Source: Roseofilum reptotaenium CS-1145
Lineage (GTDB): Bacteria; Cyanobacteriota; Cyanobacteriia; Cyanobacteriales; Desertifilaceae
Assembly: GCF_028330985.1 (NCBI RefSeq)
Contig: NZ_JAQMUE010000090.1
Coordinates: 1-33,543, forward strand
Direction: 5' to 3'
Length of the DNA: 33,543 nucleotides
Below, one piece after another: positions 7,608-15,227 of this stretch; positions within the stretch are counted from its first letter, which is position 1, and the number at the start of each line of letters is the position of its first letter. The translations under genes were made by a program, and so were the position numbers. Below the pieces are notes generated by a model. It was not told the DNA's origin. It did not search any database and worked only from the letters and a program-made list of their open reading frames with translations.

Positions 7608-8624
7608 TTATGTCCTGTTAGTCGTATTCATTTCCTTTGGTGAAGCATACAGAGGATCGTGGTGATAGGGCAAAGGAGCGCCCGAGGCTAAAGCATCAAG
7701 AATGACCGAGAAATCGACCCTCGGACGAAACCCCAGTTGTTTTTCTAACTTGGAAGCGTCATAAACGCGATCGATATGTGCTGGAAGAGTCCAACCCCTT
7801 TCGTCATATAATTTTTTCGCATTTGGAAAATAGTGTGCGATCGCACTGAGTGCATCTGAGATCAGTAATGGGGTATCCTCTCGACTAAATGGAGTCGGTG
7901 CAGACAGTATAAATGTTTCACATCCCTTTCCTTTTATCCGTTCGAGTGCCACAACATGAGCCGCCGCCGCATCCTCGACGGTCAACCTCCGATTCAGAAA
8001 CTCGTTAGCCTTTAAATTTAGACCACTTGGGAACCTCAGCGTGTCGTCTTCTTCCGGGAAGAAGCGCCCAGTACGCAGGATAGCAATATCAAGTCCATGA
8101 TTGACGGCAAACAGTTGGCAGATCTGTTCGGCAGAAAACTTAGTGACACCGTAGATGTTGCGGGGTCGGATCGGCCCAAATTCTTCATCGAGCCAAAATG
8201 CTTGTTTTGCTCCACCTTTTATACCGGCTCGCACCTCAGATGAAATCATTAATGACGTAGTTGAGGTAAACACAAAGCGGTCATGTCCAGCCCTTACCGC
8301 TGCTTCAAGGAGATTTAGCGTACCCGATATGTTGACATCAACAAAAGCTTGTTTAGAGTAGCGAGCAATGTCAGGCTTGTGAAGCGCGGCACTGTGAATC
8401 ACTGCTCCGATGTCATAATTAGAGAAAACCTGGTCAATTAATGAGCGATCGACAACACTACCGATGATCGTCGTGTAGTCGCCCTGAGCAATATCGAGTC
8501 CAACGACTTGGTAGCCTGCTTCGCCTAAGCGTGGAGCTAAAAAACGCCCCAGCCAGCCCGACGAGCCGGTTAGCAAGATAGTTTCGCAGGGACTTTGCTG
8601 ATTGAGAGGGTCGCTTGGCATCAT
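7608..8624 (-). CDS. Extended SDR: NAD-dependent epimerase/dehydratase
   Basis: This 338-residue protein has a Rossmann glycine motif TGSSGWLG near residue 20, 'VIHSAALHKPD' in mid-fold, 'FTSTTS' as the active-site strand, and YGVTK as the catalytic Tyr-xxx-Lys. These place it among NAD(P)-dependent sugar-nucleotide epimerases, dehydratases and reductases; the exact substrate is not evident. The start is ambiguous among TTG 8627, ATG 8624 and ATG 8621. A GGAG lies about five bases before 8624. Neighbours are convergent or unrelated, so it is likely monocistronic. Codon use is slightly less A/T-rich than that of its neighbours, which is a hint of transfer only. Confidence 0.82.
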   Translation of the reverse strand: MMPSDPLNQQSPCETILLTGSSGWLGRFLAPRLGEAGYQVVGLDIAQGDYTTIIGSVVDRSLIDQVFSNYDIGAVIHSAALHKPDIARYSKQAFVDVNISGTLNLLEAAVRAGHDRFVFTSTTSLMISSEVRAGIKGGAKQAFWLDEEFGPIRPRNIYGVTKFSAEQICQLFAVNHGLDIAILRTGRFFPEEDDTLRFPSGLNLKANEFLNRRLTVEDAAAAHVVALERIKGKGCETFILSAPTPFSREDTPLLISDALSAIAHYFPNAKKLYDERGWTLPAHIDRVYDASKLEKQLGFRPRVDFSVILDALASGAPLPYHHDPLYASPKEMNTTNRT

Positions 8625-8743
8625 CAATACTCCATTTTAATCTGATGATTTTATAGCGCTGGGCTATAGTATTGACAAATATTGGAAAATGGCATGGATA
8701 GCTTGTTCGATGTCAAAGTTATAGCCAGAGGTAATCCCATTCT

Positions 8744-8785
8744 CCGACCCCATTCCCCATTCCCTAGCGCGCAGCGCTATACGAT
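8744..8785. repeat. STRR heptamers plus TAGCGC palindrome
   Basis: CATTCCC is repeated twice (8751-8764), followed by TAGCGCGCAGCGCTA at 8765-8779, a near-perfect palindrome with stem TAGCGC/GCGCTA around GCA. It lies in the spacer between phoX and the SDR gene, next to the phoX terminator. Confidence 0.75.
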
Positions 8786-8789
8786 CGCC

Positions 8790-8824
8790 AAAAATCTCCC
8801 CCCAGCACTGAACCAGAGGGAGAT
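8790..8824 (-). terminator. Rho-independent terminator after phoX
   Basis: Read on the minus strand, ATCTCCC (8824-8818) pairs with GGGAGAT (8800-8794), and the stem is followed by TTTTT (8794-8790). The stem starts 35 bases after the phoX stop codon, in the correct orientation. Confidence 0.7.
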
Positions 8825-8858
8825 GAACAAGACAATCAAGGATAAGAGCTAACTGGAT

Positions 8859-11078
8859 TTAGACAAGGGGTTGATTATCGATCCGGCGTATTACGATTAC
8901 AGAAGGTTTGGGAGGATCGTTCGGCCCTTTACCCGGCCAGTTAGACCCCAGAGGCACTACGCGCTTTTGCATGAACTCTTGGCCGTCAGTCGTCATCATA
9001 GAAAATTCACGGGTTTCTGATGCCATGTTTTTCCGCATTCCATACCGTTCTCCAGGGTGTTGAATCGCCAGAAATAAGGTTTTGCGATCTTCTGTGAAGA
9101 ACGGGCCACAGGATTCGGTTTCCATAGGAGACAGGGCAAAGGGATAGGCTTCTCCTGCATGTTCACCAGAGAGGGGAAGATACCACATGGAGTTATTGCC
9201 GAAAATCCCCCGTAAATTGGATTGACTAATAAAGTTGCGTTGTTCATCTACCCGTCCACTGGGCACAGCTTTATTGTGTCTGGAGGTAGACATATCGGTA
9301 ACCATCCAGAGGTTACCCATGGAATCAAAATCCAGGTTATCGGGGTTAGAAAAGCCCATTCCGCCTTCGGTGGCTTCTCCACCCATGGCGAGATTATCCC
9401 AACGGAAGGTCATGGCGGCGGGATCGTTGCTGGTTTCTTCGAGACGCATGATCCAGCCATGTTCGTGGCTTTCCCCTTTACTGTTGGAGAAGACGGCTTT
9501 ATGGGCCCCGCCATCTCCGCCAGGGCTGCCGGAGGTGAAGGCGATGAAGAGTGCCCCATCTCCGGGACGGATCATGGTATCTTCGGGGCGAGCCGTACAG
9601 GTGGCTCCGGCAGCGTTGGCAGCGAAGTGAGCATCAATGAGGATGGCTCCTTGCACTTCTTCTGGGGTGTTGCCCTGGTAGAGGTCGCCCAGAGTACGGA
9701 ATTTTTGCTTGAAGACGGCGATCGCCCCATCCTGTTCAATTTTCTCAAATCCGCCTTGGGTGCGATCGCGATGGGGTAGGGGAATCATGCCTCCATGATA
9801 ATCGCTCGGTAGGTCAGGATTGACGGGAGTATCAGCTTTTAGGGGAATCCAAGACCCCGTTCCATCGCCATTAAATTTAGCCGCATAGAGCATTCCATCA
9901 CTGAGCAGGCGCGAGTTGGCTTTATCTTGGGGATTACGCACCAGTCCTTTACTGACAAATTTGTAGACATGACCGCCCCGGCGATCGCATCCTGAATAAA
10001 CCACTAACGGCTTACCCGCTTCAGCTCGAATACCTACCGCTTCATGGCGGAAGCGTCCTAACCAAGTATGCTTGGTTCCATAATCATTACCATTGGCTGG
10101 ATCGACTTCCACCATCCAACCATACTTATTACCGGCTAACCCAAAGGGGTTGCCTTGACCCTCAAACTCATCTCGTTGAACGGGTTTTGCCTTGGGATGC
10201 AAAGAGGTACCATCAGCATAAACCCCTTCGGGGACAAAATTCTGGAAATTCTCTTCCGCGCTGAATACCGTACCCCAAGGACTGGTTCCCCCGGCACAGT
10301 TGTTAAATGTACCGATAATTTTATCGCTCAGAGTATCAATATAACCTATGCCATTGGTCTTGCGGAAAATGGACACGCTGGGGCCAGTTGCTCGCAGATA
10401 GTTTCCATCCTCTAAGCCAGAGATGCCGGTAATCCGGCGGTCTTGGGGGGAATAGGTTCTCACCCATTGCCCATTGGCCTCCCGGCGCAGAGAAATCACC
10501 CCAATGCCTTGATCGATCAAGGTTTCCTTAAAAAAATCATAGAATTCAGCTTTCAAAGCGCGATCGTTCAACTCAAAGGCATTGATTCCGTCACTTCCAG
10601 CTTTGTCCAGTGCAGGCAGCACTTTGGAGGGCAGAGATTTACCCATCACCATCGGATAGGTTTGCTCCCAGGTAGGAACACTGACGTATTCAAAGTTAAT
10701 GGTTAAAAACCCTGTGTCTGGCCCGGTGGGGACAAAGGAGAGATAATCATTGTTATATCCAAACCGAGAATTGCCTAGTTTGTCTCCCCAAGCTCCTATC
10801 ACATCATAAGTGTATCCTTCAGGCAGCACCACATCATCGAGGACTTCATAGGTACTATACAAGGATTTTTGTTGCTCTGGCGATAGCCCTTGATAGGAGA
10901 GGGGACAAGGATATTTGACTGGATCGAACGTTAAGCCTAAAGCTTTAGATGAGGAGGCTGCGGTAGCTGAACTTCCAGGTACAGAAGCCGATCCGCCCTG
11001 CTGTCCCAAAGAACCACAGGCAACAGTTGTTGCAGTTGCTCCCAGGAATAATAAAAATTGTCTGCGTTGGAATGTCAT
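8859..11078 (-). CDS. phoX: PhoX-type (DUF839) secreted alkaline phosphatase
   Basis: This 739-residue protein has a twin-arginine export signal: MTFQRRQFLLFLGATATTVA, with RRQF at residues 5-8 and a Cys at 21. The remainder is a DUF839/PhoX beta-propeller enzyme. Its signatures include 'NFEYVSVP', 'CAGGTSPWGT.FSAEENFQN', 'HEHGWIM', 'GFSNPDNLDFD' and the C-terminal 'ESCGPFFTEDRKTLFLAIQHPGE'. PhoX enzymes hydrolyse phosphomonoesters in the periplasm, using Ca and Fe as cofactors in characterised members, and provide phosphate during starvation. The Cys directly after the signal could allow lipid attachment. The candidate Pho-type promoter upstream agrees with phosphate control. No pstSCAB genes are close by. 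Confidence 0.88.
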   Translation of the reverse strand: MTFQRRQFLLFLGATATTVACGSLGQQGGSASVPGSSATAASSSKALGLTFDPVKYPCPLSYQGLSPEQQKSLYSTYEVLDDVVLPEGYTYDVIGAWGDKLGNSRFGYNNDYLSFVPTGPDTGFLTINFEYVSVPTWEQTYPMVMGKSLPSKVLPALDKAGSDGINAFELNDRALKAEFYDFFKETLIDQGIGVISLRREANGQWVRTYSPQDRRITGISGLEDGNYLRATGPSVSIFRKTNGIGYIDTLSDKIIGTFNNCAGGTSPWGTVFSAEENFQNFVPEGVYADGTSLHPKAKPVQRDEFEGQGNPFGLAGNKYGWMVEVDPANGNDYGTKHTWLGRFRHEAVGIRAEAGKPLVVYSGCDRRGGHVYKFVSKGLVRNPQDKANSRLLSDGMLYAAKFNGDGTGSWIPLKADTPVNPDLPSDYHGGMIPLPHRDRTQGGFEKIEQDGAIAVFKQKFRTLGDLYQGNTPEEVQGAILIDAHFAANAAGATCTARPEDTMIRPGDGALFIAFTSGSPGGDGGAHKAVFSNSKGESHEHGWIMRLEETSNDPAAMTFRWDNLAMGGEATEGGMGFSNPDNLDFDSMGNLWMVTDMSTSRHNKAVPSGRVDEQRNFISQSNLRGIFGNNSMWYLPLSGEHAGEAYPFALSPMETESCGPFFTEDRKTLFLAIQHPGERYGMRKNMASETREFSMMTTDGQEFMQKRVVPLGSNWPGKGPNDPPKPSVIVIRRIDNQPLV

Positions 11079-11113
11079 CGTTAACGAGTTGAGTTGAGCG
11101 CTCAGTTTTTGAC

Positions 11114-11166
11114 ATTATGACTGTATCGATATTAGGTTAAGCTTTCGTTATTTCTAAGGAAATAAC
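11114..11166 (-). promoter_or_regulatory. Candidate Pho-type promoter of phoX
   Basis: On the minus strand, CTTAACCT (11141-11134) matches the cyanobacterial Pho-box repeat PyTTAAPyPy(T/A) at every position. A -10-like CATAAT follows 14 bases later (11119-11114), 35 bases before the ATG. A perfect palindrome GTTATTTC-N4-GAAATAAC (11147-11166) lies directly upstream. Adjacent repeats at 11-base spacing match poorly, so a full three-repeat Pho box is not shown. Confidence 0.4.
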
Positions 11167-11284
11167 TCATTAATGTCAGTTGAGATTGAGCGATCGCTCG
11201 TGGCTAACGTGAGCAAAGTAAGAGATGTTTATAGCGCTACGTTTTAGGGTTAGGACAGTTCTAAATCCTATAACTCTTTCACCG

Positions 11285-11325
11285 TCTACTATTGCCTGTT
11301 GCCTGTTCCCTAGCGCTACGCCCTA
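11285..11325. repeat. STRR heptamers plus GCGCTACGC unit
   Basis: TTGCCTG, TTGCCTG and TTCCCTA (11292-11312) run directly into GCGCTACGCCCTATAG. This is the third occurrence of the heptamer-then-GCGC order. It lies in the 340-base spacer between phoX and the small helical gene, which otherwise holds the phoX promoter and the terminator at 11369. Confidence 0.75.
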
Positions 11326-11368
11326 TAGAACTCATTGGTAACTTTCTGATAAAGTTCCAACACTAAAA

Positions 11369-11401
11369 CTCAGACAATTGACTTAGAGCCAATTGTCTGA
11401 G
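11369..11401 (-). terminator. Strong hairpin terminator, probably bidirectional
   Basis: CTCAGACAATTG (11369-11380) and CAATTGTCTGAG (11390-11401) form a perfect 12-bp stem with a 9-base loop. On the minus strand it follows the stop at 11440 by 39 bases and is followed by TTTTAG. On the plus strand it is followed by CTAACTTTTT. Confidence 0.8.
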
Positions 11402-11439
11402 CTAACTTTTTGATTCACTAGCTATCGTCTAGAAGCTTT

Positions 11440-11754
11440 CTAACGCAATTGCTCTAAATCAGCCATGAATGCATCGAAGGCTTCTTGAGTTTTGCCTAAA
11501 TAATTCCCATCAGCCTCTAACTGATCTTTTAATTGTTGGGCAATTCCAATTAATCCTGCATCTTCGGACATATAAGCGCCTTTCATCTCAATCTCGCGCC
11601 AATATTCTTCTATAACACGGGTTCTCATTGTTTCATAGGTCTCAATTAGGGAAGCCTTGACTTTCCTTTGTTCGGTAGTCAGGTTTTCATACTCCAATTG
11701 ACTAATTAATTCCGCTAATTCCGAAAGATGGCGGCGTACATTTTCCAAGCTCAT
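11440..11754 (-). CDS. Small all-helical hypothetical protein (104 aa)
   Basis: The family is not recognised. It is predicted soluble and fully helical: regular Leu/Ile spacing from 'LENVRRHLSELAELISQLEY' through 'AQQLKDQLEADG', with strongly mixed charge and no signal or membrane segment. AAGGGA lies seven bases upstream of the ATG at 11754, and a strong terminator follows, so it is a genuine single-gene unit. The GDSL lipoprotein gene is 100 bases upstream on the same strand and could share its transcript. Confidence 0.65.
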   Translation of the reverse strand: MSLENVRRHLSELAELISQLEYENLTTEQRKVKASLIETYETMRTRVIEEYWREIEMKGAYMSEDAGLIGIAQQLKDQLEADGNYLGKTQEAFDAFMADLEQLR

Positions 11755-11853
11755 AACAATGTCCCTTAATAAGATCGGAGAGTTTTGAGAGGTATCTTAC
11801 CAGGTTCTTTGGAAGACCTCTGATACGTTACAAAGGTTAACACGTTTGCTCTC

Positions 11854-12597
11854 TTATCGCTCAATGATGAGATTCTCCAGATTAGAGGGAATCTTAGCGG
11901 CTTTAAGTAAGGGTTGTAGTCCCTCAAAGACGCGATCGCCAATAATCTCATGTCCATCAGCATTGGGATGTATGATATCATCTTGCCGATATCGCTCATC
12001 CCTGAGCAAGCCCTTGAGGATCTGAGGAATCAAATAGGCTTGTGTCTCCTGGGCTAATTCCTCAAACATGCGATCGTAACTATCTCCCACTATGCCTACA
12101 TTGATGCCTAAAATCACGGCGATTGCCCCCTGAGCTTGAATCTGGGTGATGATTTGGCGTAAATTCTCCTCAGTCTCCGTTTCGGGGATGCGTTGTAGAT
12201 AGTCATTCCCTGACAACTCCACCATCACTAACCAGGGATTTTCATCCAATACATCGGTTTGCAGACGCGCTAACCCCATGGCTGTTGTATCTCCTGCAAC
12301 CCCTTGATTGAGAATCGGCACATTCAACTGACGACTTAAAACACTGGGAAACGCTTGCTCTGGGTTTACTCCATAGCCAGAGGCAATGCTATTGCCTAAA
12401 ACAATAATCTGTTCTCCTTGTCCGAGTTGCACATTTTTGACCTGGTTTACTGAGGAACTGCAACCAATGACGAGTCCCCAGGTAGTGAACCAGAGGAGGA
12501 TCAGAAGGAGCGATCGCTGAACTGTGTGTTTTGCCAAGGGAAGTGGAATTAAACTGAGGATAAACGAGATCATGATGACGGAGAATTGATTGATCAT
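11854..12597 (-). CDS. Lipoprotein GDSL/SGNH hydrolase (TesA-like)
   Basis: This 247-residue protein has a hydrophobic N-terminus followed by a lipobox LVIGC (Cys 46), so it is a predicted membrane-anchored lipoprotein. The SGNH blocks are present: 'VLGNSIASGYG' with Ser 70 as nucleophile, 'NQGVAGDTT' (block II Gly), 'ELSGNDYL' (block III Asn 131) and 'DIIHPNADGH' (Asp 207, His 210). Esterases and lysophospholipases such as TesA have GDSL in block I; here the Asp is Asn (GNS). Activity on acyl esters or thioesters is likely but the substrate is open. The GTTCT-rich start is uncertain: ATG 12597 has AGGG directly against it, and ATG 12573 is the alternative. Confidence 0.83.
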   Translation of the reverse strand: MINQFSVIMISFILSLIPLPLAKHTVQRSLLLILLWFTTWGLVIGCSSSVNQVKNVQLGQGEQIIVLGNSIASGYGVNPEQAFPSVLSRQLNVPILNQGVAGDTTAMGLARLQTDVLDENPWLVMVELSGNDYLQRIPETETEENLRQIITQIQAQGAIAVILGINVGIVGDSYDRMFEELAQETQAYLIPQILKGLLRDERYRQDDIIHPNADGHEIIGDRVFEGLQPLLKAAKIPSNLENLIIER

Positions 12598-12721
12598 CCC
12601 TATTGTAGCGATCGGTGAGAAACCGGGTTTCTACAAGGATATGGAAAAGCAAAGAAGGGGAGGGATAGGCGGGGATTTCACTCTTTTTTGCCTAACTTTA
12701 GCCAGTCAAAAACTTCTTGCT

Positions 12722-12871
12722 CTACTTCAAGGCTTTGACCGTAACCATACCACTTTTTATTGTCTGAATCCGAAAATCATAGCCTCGCAATAGCTGCATC
12801 CCAATTAGAGGAACAGTTTCTGACTCATTAATATCAATTATGCAATGCGGGGTTGTCGAACTGTCATTGGC
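12722..12871 (-). pseudogene. 3' fragment of a clan-AA aspartic protease-like gene
   Basis: A start-less frame of about 49 codons reads IDINESETVPLIGMQLLRGY, then DFRIQTIKSGMVTVKAL and a stop. I recognise this as the C-terminal end of short bacterial retropepsin-like (clan AA) proteins: 'VD..D.EPLVGM.LL.GYELRI.V..GG.V.IE.L'. The front part with the catalytic D-T/S-G is absent, and the frame is closed upstream by a TAA. It is a non-functional stub. Confidence 0.6.
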
Positions 12872-12899
12872 TTAACCTCGGTTTCAACAGTGTCTCTCC

Positions 12900-12973
12900 A
12901 TTTTACTTTTGATTGCCCTGGCTACGTAGCTGCAAACTTTATCTATCCTTTGGGCAAACTTCAAAAGTAAAAT
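12900..12973. repeat. Long inverted repeat enclosing a 10-bp palindrome
   Basis: ATTTTACTTTTGA (12900-12912) is matched perfectly in reverse by TCAAAAGTAAAAT (12961-12973). The arms continue as TTGCCC (12913-12918) with GGGCAA (12952-12957), after a three-base bulge. The inner 33 bases contain GCTACGTAGC, itself a perfect palindrome. One end overlaps the stop region of the second retropepsin fragment. There is no T-run typical of a terminator. Confidence 0.6.
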
Positions 12974-13109
12974 CGTGTCGATAAAAACACCCATTGAACT
13001 CTGCAAAGAAGTTCATGTTGCCGAGAATAACGGGTACATCTCTCAATCCAGTCCAAGCCAGCCCAAAAAGATGAAAGTTGTTCTTGTGCTTCAGAATAAG
13101 AGTAGAGCA
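12939..13109 (-). pseudogene. 3' fragment of a second retropepsin-like gene
   Basis: This start-less frame reads LILKHKNNFHLFGLAWTGLR, DVPVILGNMNFFAEFNGCFY and RHDFTFEVCPKDR, then a stop. The stretch 'ILG..NFF..FNV.FY....FE' is the C-terminal signature of a different group of bacterial retropepsin-like proteins from the fragment at 12722. A TAA in the same frame at 13110-13112 closes it upstream, so the catalytic half is gone. The stretch 13113-13194 may carry more of the same gene in decay, but I cannot read it. Confidence 0.5.
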
Positions 13110-13194
13110 TTATATCTCCACCTCAATGACTTGAATCCCCTCACATTTTGCAATGTCAACCCGATTTCTCTCTAAAGAAACCCCATTTCAAAGG

Positions 13195-13608
13195 TTATTT
13201 AGTTATTTTCTTCATTTTATTTATCCATGAATCCACTCTTTTTATTCCTGTATCGACCAAGAGATTCGCAATACAAGGATCGATTTTTTTCTCAATCTCT
13301 GAACAAGAATCATCTTCAAAATACCGAGCCATCGTCCACCATTTATCAAACAATTCCAATTTGATCAACGGGTCATCCAAGATTTGCTTATAGGTCTGTT
13401 CAGATAAGTATTCATTTCTTAAATACATCAAAAAAAGTAGTTTTACTTCAAAATTATCATCCTCATTTTCTGTATTTGCTCTATTATAGCTCCAAACAAA
13501 ATCTTCAGATAATATATACTCCAAGTCAGTATCTAAGTCTAACTGAGATAACTTTTTCTTCAAATCATCTTTTGGAGTGATTACATAAAGTGCACGCAGT
13601 AATATCAT
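13195..13608 (-). CDS. Unrecognised acidic protein (137 aa), second of a pair
   Basis: No family is recognised. It is predicted soluble and mostly helical, rich in Asp, Glu, Leu and Trp ('FDKWWTMARYF' around residue 90), with a Lys-rich end. It is AT-rich, more so than the surrounding housekeeping genes, and has no HIP1 octamer, which suggests acquisition by transfer. It starts 12 bases after the stop of the preceding gene, so the two form an operon. Size, acidity and pairing resemble small partner or immunity-type proteins, but no motif proves this. Confidence 0.6.
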   Translation of the reverse strand: MILLRALYVITPKDDLKKKLSQLDLDTDLEYILSEDFVWSYNRANTENEDDNFEVKLLFLMYLRNEYLSEQTYKQILDDPLIKLELFDKWWTMARYFEDDSCSEIEKKIDPCIANLLVDTGIKRVDSWINKMKKITK

Positions 13609-13620
13609 GATTTTTATTGT

Positions 13621-14286
13621 TTATAATTCAGCAATCTTGTGAGTTAACGGATTAATAATTTGCTGATAGATGTCATATAAACTAGATAGATCCTTAAGCG
13701 GAAATCGTTGTACTTTCCACACCCCATTCAACTCACAGCCTAGAGAATTCGGATAAAAACGCCCACAAATCCATCCATCTTCTTCTTTTTCTGTCGTCGT
13801 CTCAATGCGTATAAATTTCCAAACCATTTCTGCCATATCATACAGTCGCGTTTCAGGATTATTTGGTTGAGGATCGACGATAGCAATCCAACATTCAGGT
13901 TCCTCTACATCCGCCACATTGGGATCGTCACAACCCACCCAAATCCAGACAAAGGCCATATAAGGAATTTCTTGGGCGAAGTAATCATCAATGCAACGAT
14001 CGCCGATTAAACGATCTGCATCAACATAAAAACGTCCTAACCAAAAGGGGAGACCTGTATCATAGGGTTGCTGGCGATTCGATAAGGTATAGTGATCTAA
14101 TAACATATACTCGTCATCACAAACGGCAAATAGTTTATCCACAGAAAGAGGTATAAGTTTTTTGCCATTATTTTCTGATGAAAATCTTTTATCCAGCAGT
14201 TTAAATAGGCTGCCGACTTGCTGATGATAAGCGAGCAAGATTTTGTAGCTTTGGGTCACTTGCTCTACGATTTCTTGACTCATCAT
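13621..14286 (-). CDS. Unrecognised Trp-rich acidic protein (221 aa)
   Basis: No family is recognised. The protein is acidic and rich in aromatic residues ('FVWIWVGCDD', 'MVWKFIRIETTT', 'DGWICGRFYPNS'). It has a helical N-terminal third ('IVEQVTQSYKILLAYHQQVG') and a mixed alpha/beta remainder, with no export signal. It lies directly behind the ferredoxin terminator, so it probably has its own promoter, and leads a two-gene operon with the 137-residue protein. The open frame extends to a GTG at 14307; the tandem ATGs at 14286 and 14283 are more likely. Confidence 0.62.
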   Translation of the reverse strand: MMSQEIVEQVTQSYKILLAYHQQVGSLFKLLDKRFSSENNGKKLIPLSVDKLFAVCDDEYMLLDHYTLSNRQQPYDTGLPFWLGRFYVDADRLIGDRCIDDYFAQEIPYMAFVWIWVGCDDPNVADVEEPECWIAIVDPQPNNPETRLYDMAEMVWKFIRIETTTEKEEDGWICGRFYPNSLGCELNGVWKVQRFPLKDLSSLYDIYQQIINPLTHKIAEL

Positions 14287-14315
14287 GATTGGATTAGAAA
14301 AAATCACCGATAATA

Positions 14316-14339
14316 AAAGGCTGTAGAGTTACAGCCTTT
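14316..14339 (-). terminator. Terminator of the ferredoxin operon
   Basis: AAAGGCTGTA (14316-14325) and TACAGCCTTT (14330-14339) make a perfect 10-bp stem with a four-base loop. On the minus strand it comes 10 bases after the ferredoxin stop and is followed by TATTATC, a short, imperfect U-tract. Confidence 0.75.
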
Positions 14340-14348
14340 CGAGTTCAT

Positions 14349-14795
14349 TTATTCCGGGTTTTGGTGTATTTGGCGTTGGGTTGATGACATCAAAGCTCGA
14401 TTAATCGGAAAACCAGGAACAGGCATGACTTGATATTTCCGTTCGGCTTCGAGTTGTTTGAGTTCGGTATAATCAACCCAGTGGATACAGTCTACGGGAC
14501 AGGTTTCGATCGCTTCTTGAATCAGCTCTTCTGGGTCTCCATCTTGCTGGATTACTCGCGATCGCCCATACTTGTCTTCAATATAAAACGTATTTCGGGC
14601 TACATGGGCGCAATGCTTGCACCCAATACAGGTTACCTCATCCACATAAACCCCTTTCTGGCGCAGGATTCCCCCCAATTCGGGTTCAAATCCTGTCCGG
14701 TCTGGTTCATCCCGCCACACACCGCCTAATTCAGGTTCTAGTCCACTGCGTTCTAAATCCTGATCGTCGGTTGAAAGGGGATAAAAATCATCCAT
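14349..14795 (-). CDS. 4Fe-4S-type ferredoxin, cyanobacterial
   Basis: This 148-residue protein has one iron-sulfur motif: Cys 56, 59 and 62 (CIGCKHC), with the fourth ligand at Cys 99 in 'TCPVDC'; Cys 103 is extra. It is of the short single-cluster ferredoxin class that stands next to Ycf35/DUF1257 genes in cyanobacteria. The N-terminal part contains an internal duplication: 'SGLEPELGG' (about 17-25) and 'TGFEPELGG' (about 34-42). The ATG at 14795 shares its A with the TAA of the Ycf35 gene (TAATG), with GGAG upstream, so translation is coupled. It probably carries electrons, but its redox partner is unknown. Confidence 0.85.
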   Translation of the reverse strand: MDDFYPLSTDDQDLERSGLEPELGGVWRDEPDRTGFEPELGGILRQKGVYVDEVTCIGCKHCAHVARNTFYIEDKYGRSRVIQQDGDPEELIQEAIETCPVDCIHWVDYTELKQLEAERKYQVMPVPGFPINRALMSSTQRQIHQNPE

Positions 14796-15181
14796 TATGC
14801 ACTCCAACGTTGCAGCACTAAGCGAATTGAACCATCTTCATTTTTCTGCTGTTCTGCTACTTCAAACCCTTGTTTTGCAGTCTCTTGCACCACTGTATGA
14901 TAGGCGTAGCGCTGGGTGATTTTATTGATAAATCCTTGTACGGAAAGATTCTGCTGCCAGAATTGCATATCCGAAACTAATTGATAGGATTGGCCATTCC
15001 AACTAAAGCCAATATCGTAACCATTCTCTTGTTCGATCACCACTTCAGCGTCGTGAGTTTGTCCTTGATATCCGCGAACGGGACTCGGGCCAGATTTCCA
15101 ATCAATCTCTAACTCACTTAAAGCGGTTTTCAGAGCCTCTAAATTGCGAATCTGAGTTTTAATTTGACTAAAGTGTGACAT
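14795..15181 (-). CDS. ycf35: Ycf35 (DUF1257) protein
   Basis: This 128-residue soluble protein starts 'MSHFSQIKTQIRNLEALKTA', then 'LGIDW'-like 'LEIDWKSGPSPVRGYQGQT', 'DIGFSWNGQSYQLVSDMQFW' and 'QRYAYHTVVQETAKQGFEV', the full DUF1257 signature. The family is conserved in cyanobacteria and red-algal plastids, and its function is not established. The open frame extends to 15340, but the sequence before Met 54 looks non-coding and family members begin at MSHF. It sits between DUF2997 (46 bases upstream) and the ferredoxin (one-base overlap downstream). Confidence 0.9.
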   Translation of the reverse strand: MSHFSQIKTQIRNLEALKTALSELEIDWKSGPSPVRGYQGQTHDAEVVIEQENGYDIGFSWNGQSYQLVSDMQFWQQNLSVQGFINKITQRYAYHTVVQETAKQGFEVAEQQKNEDGSIRLVLQRWSA

Positions 15182-15227
15182 GGCAGGTTGTTTGGTGTAA
15201 AAATACAAAATACAGTTGACACAATCG

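Noticed and set aside
8664-8753. 29-codon minus-strand frame MGSENGITSGYNFDIEQAIH
   Set aside because: Coding-like but very short, starts within the STRR repeat and has no ribosome site; kept only as a possible gene stub.
9222-9779. Long plus-strand open frames inside phoX
   Set aside because: They are opposite-strand shadows of a well-supported 739-residue gene; no domain or ribosome site.
14683-14700. GGGTTCAAATCC, resembling a tRNA T-loop
   Set aside because: It lies inside the ferredoxin coding frame (the TGFEPELGG segment), and no cloverleaf can be built around it.
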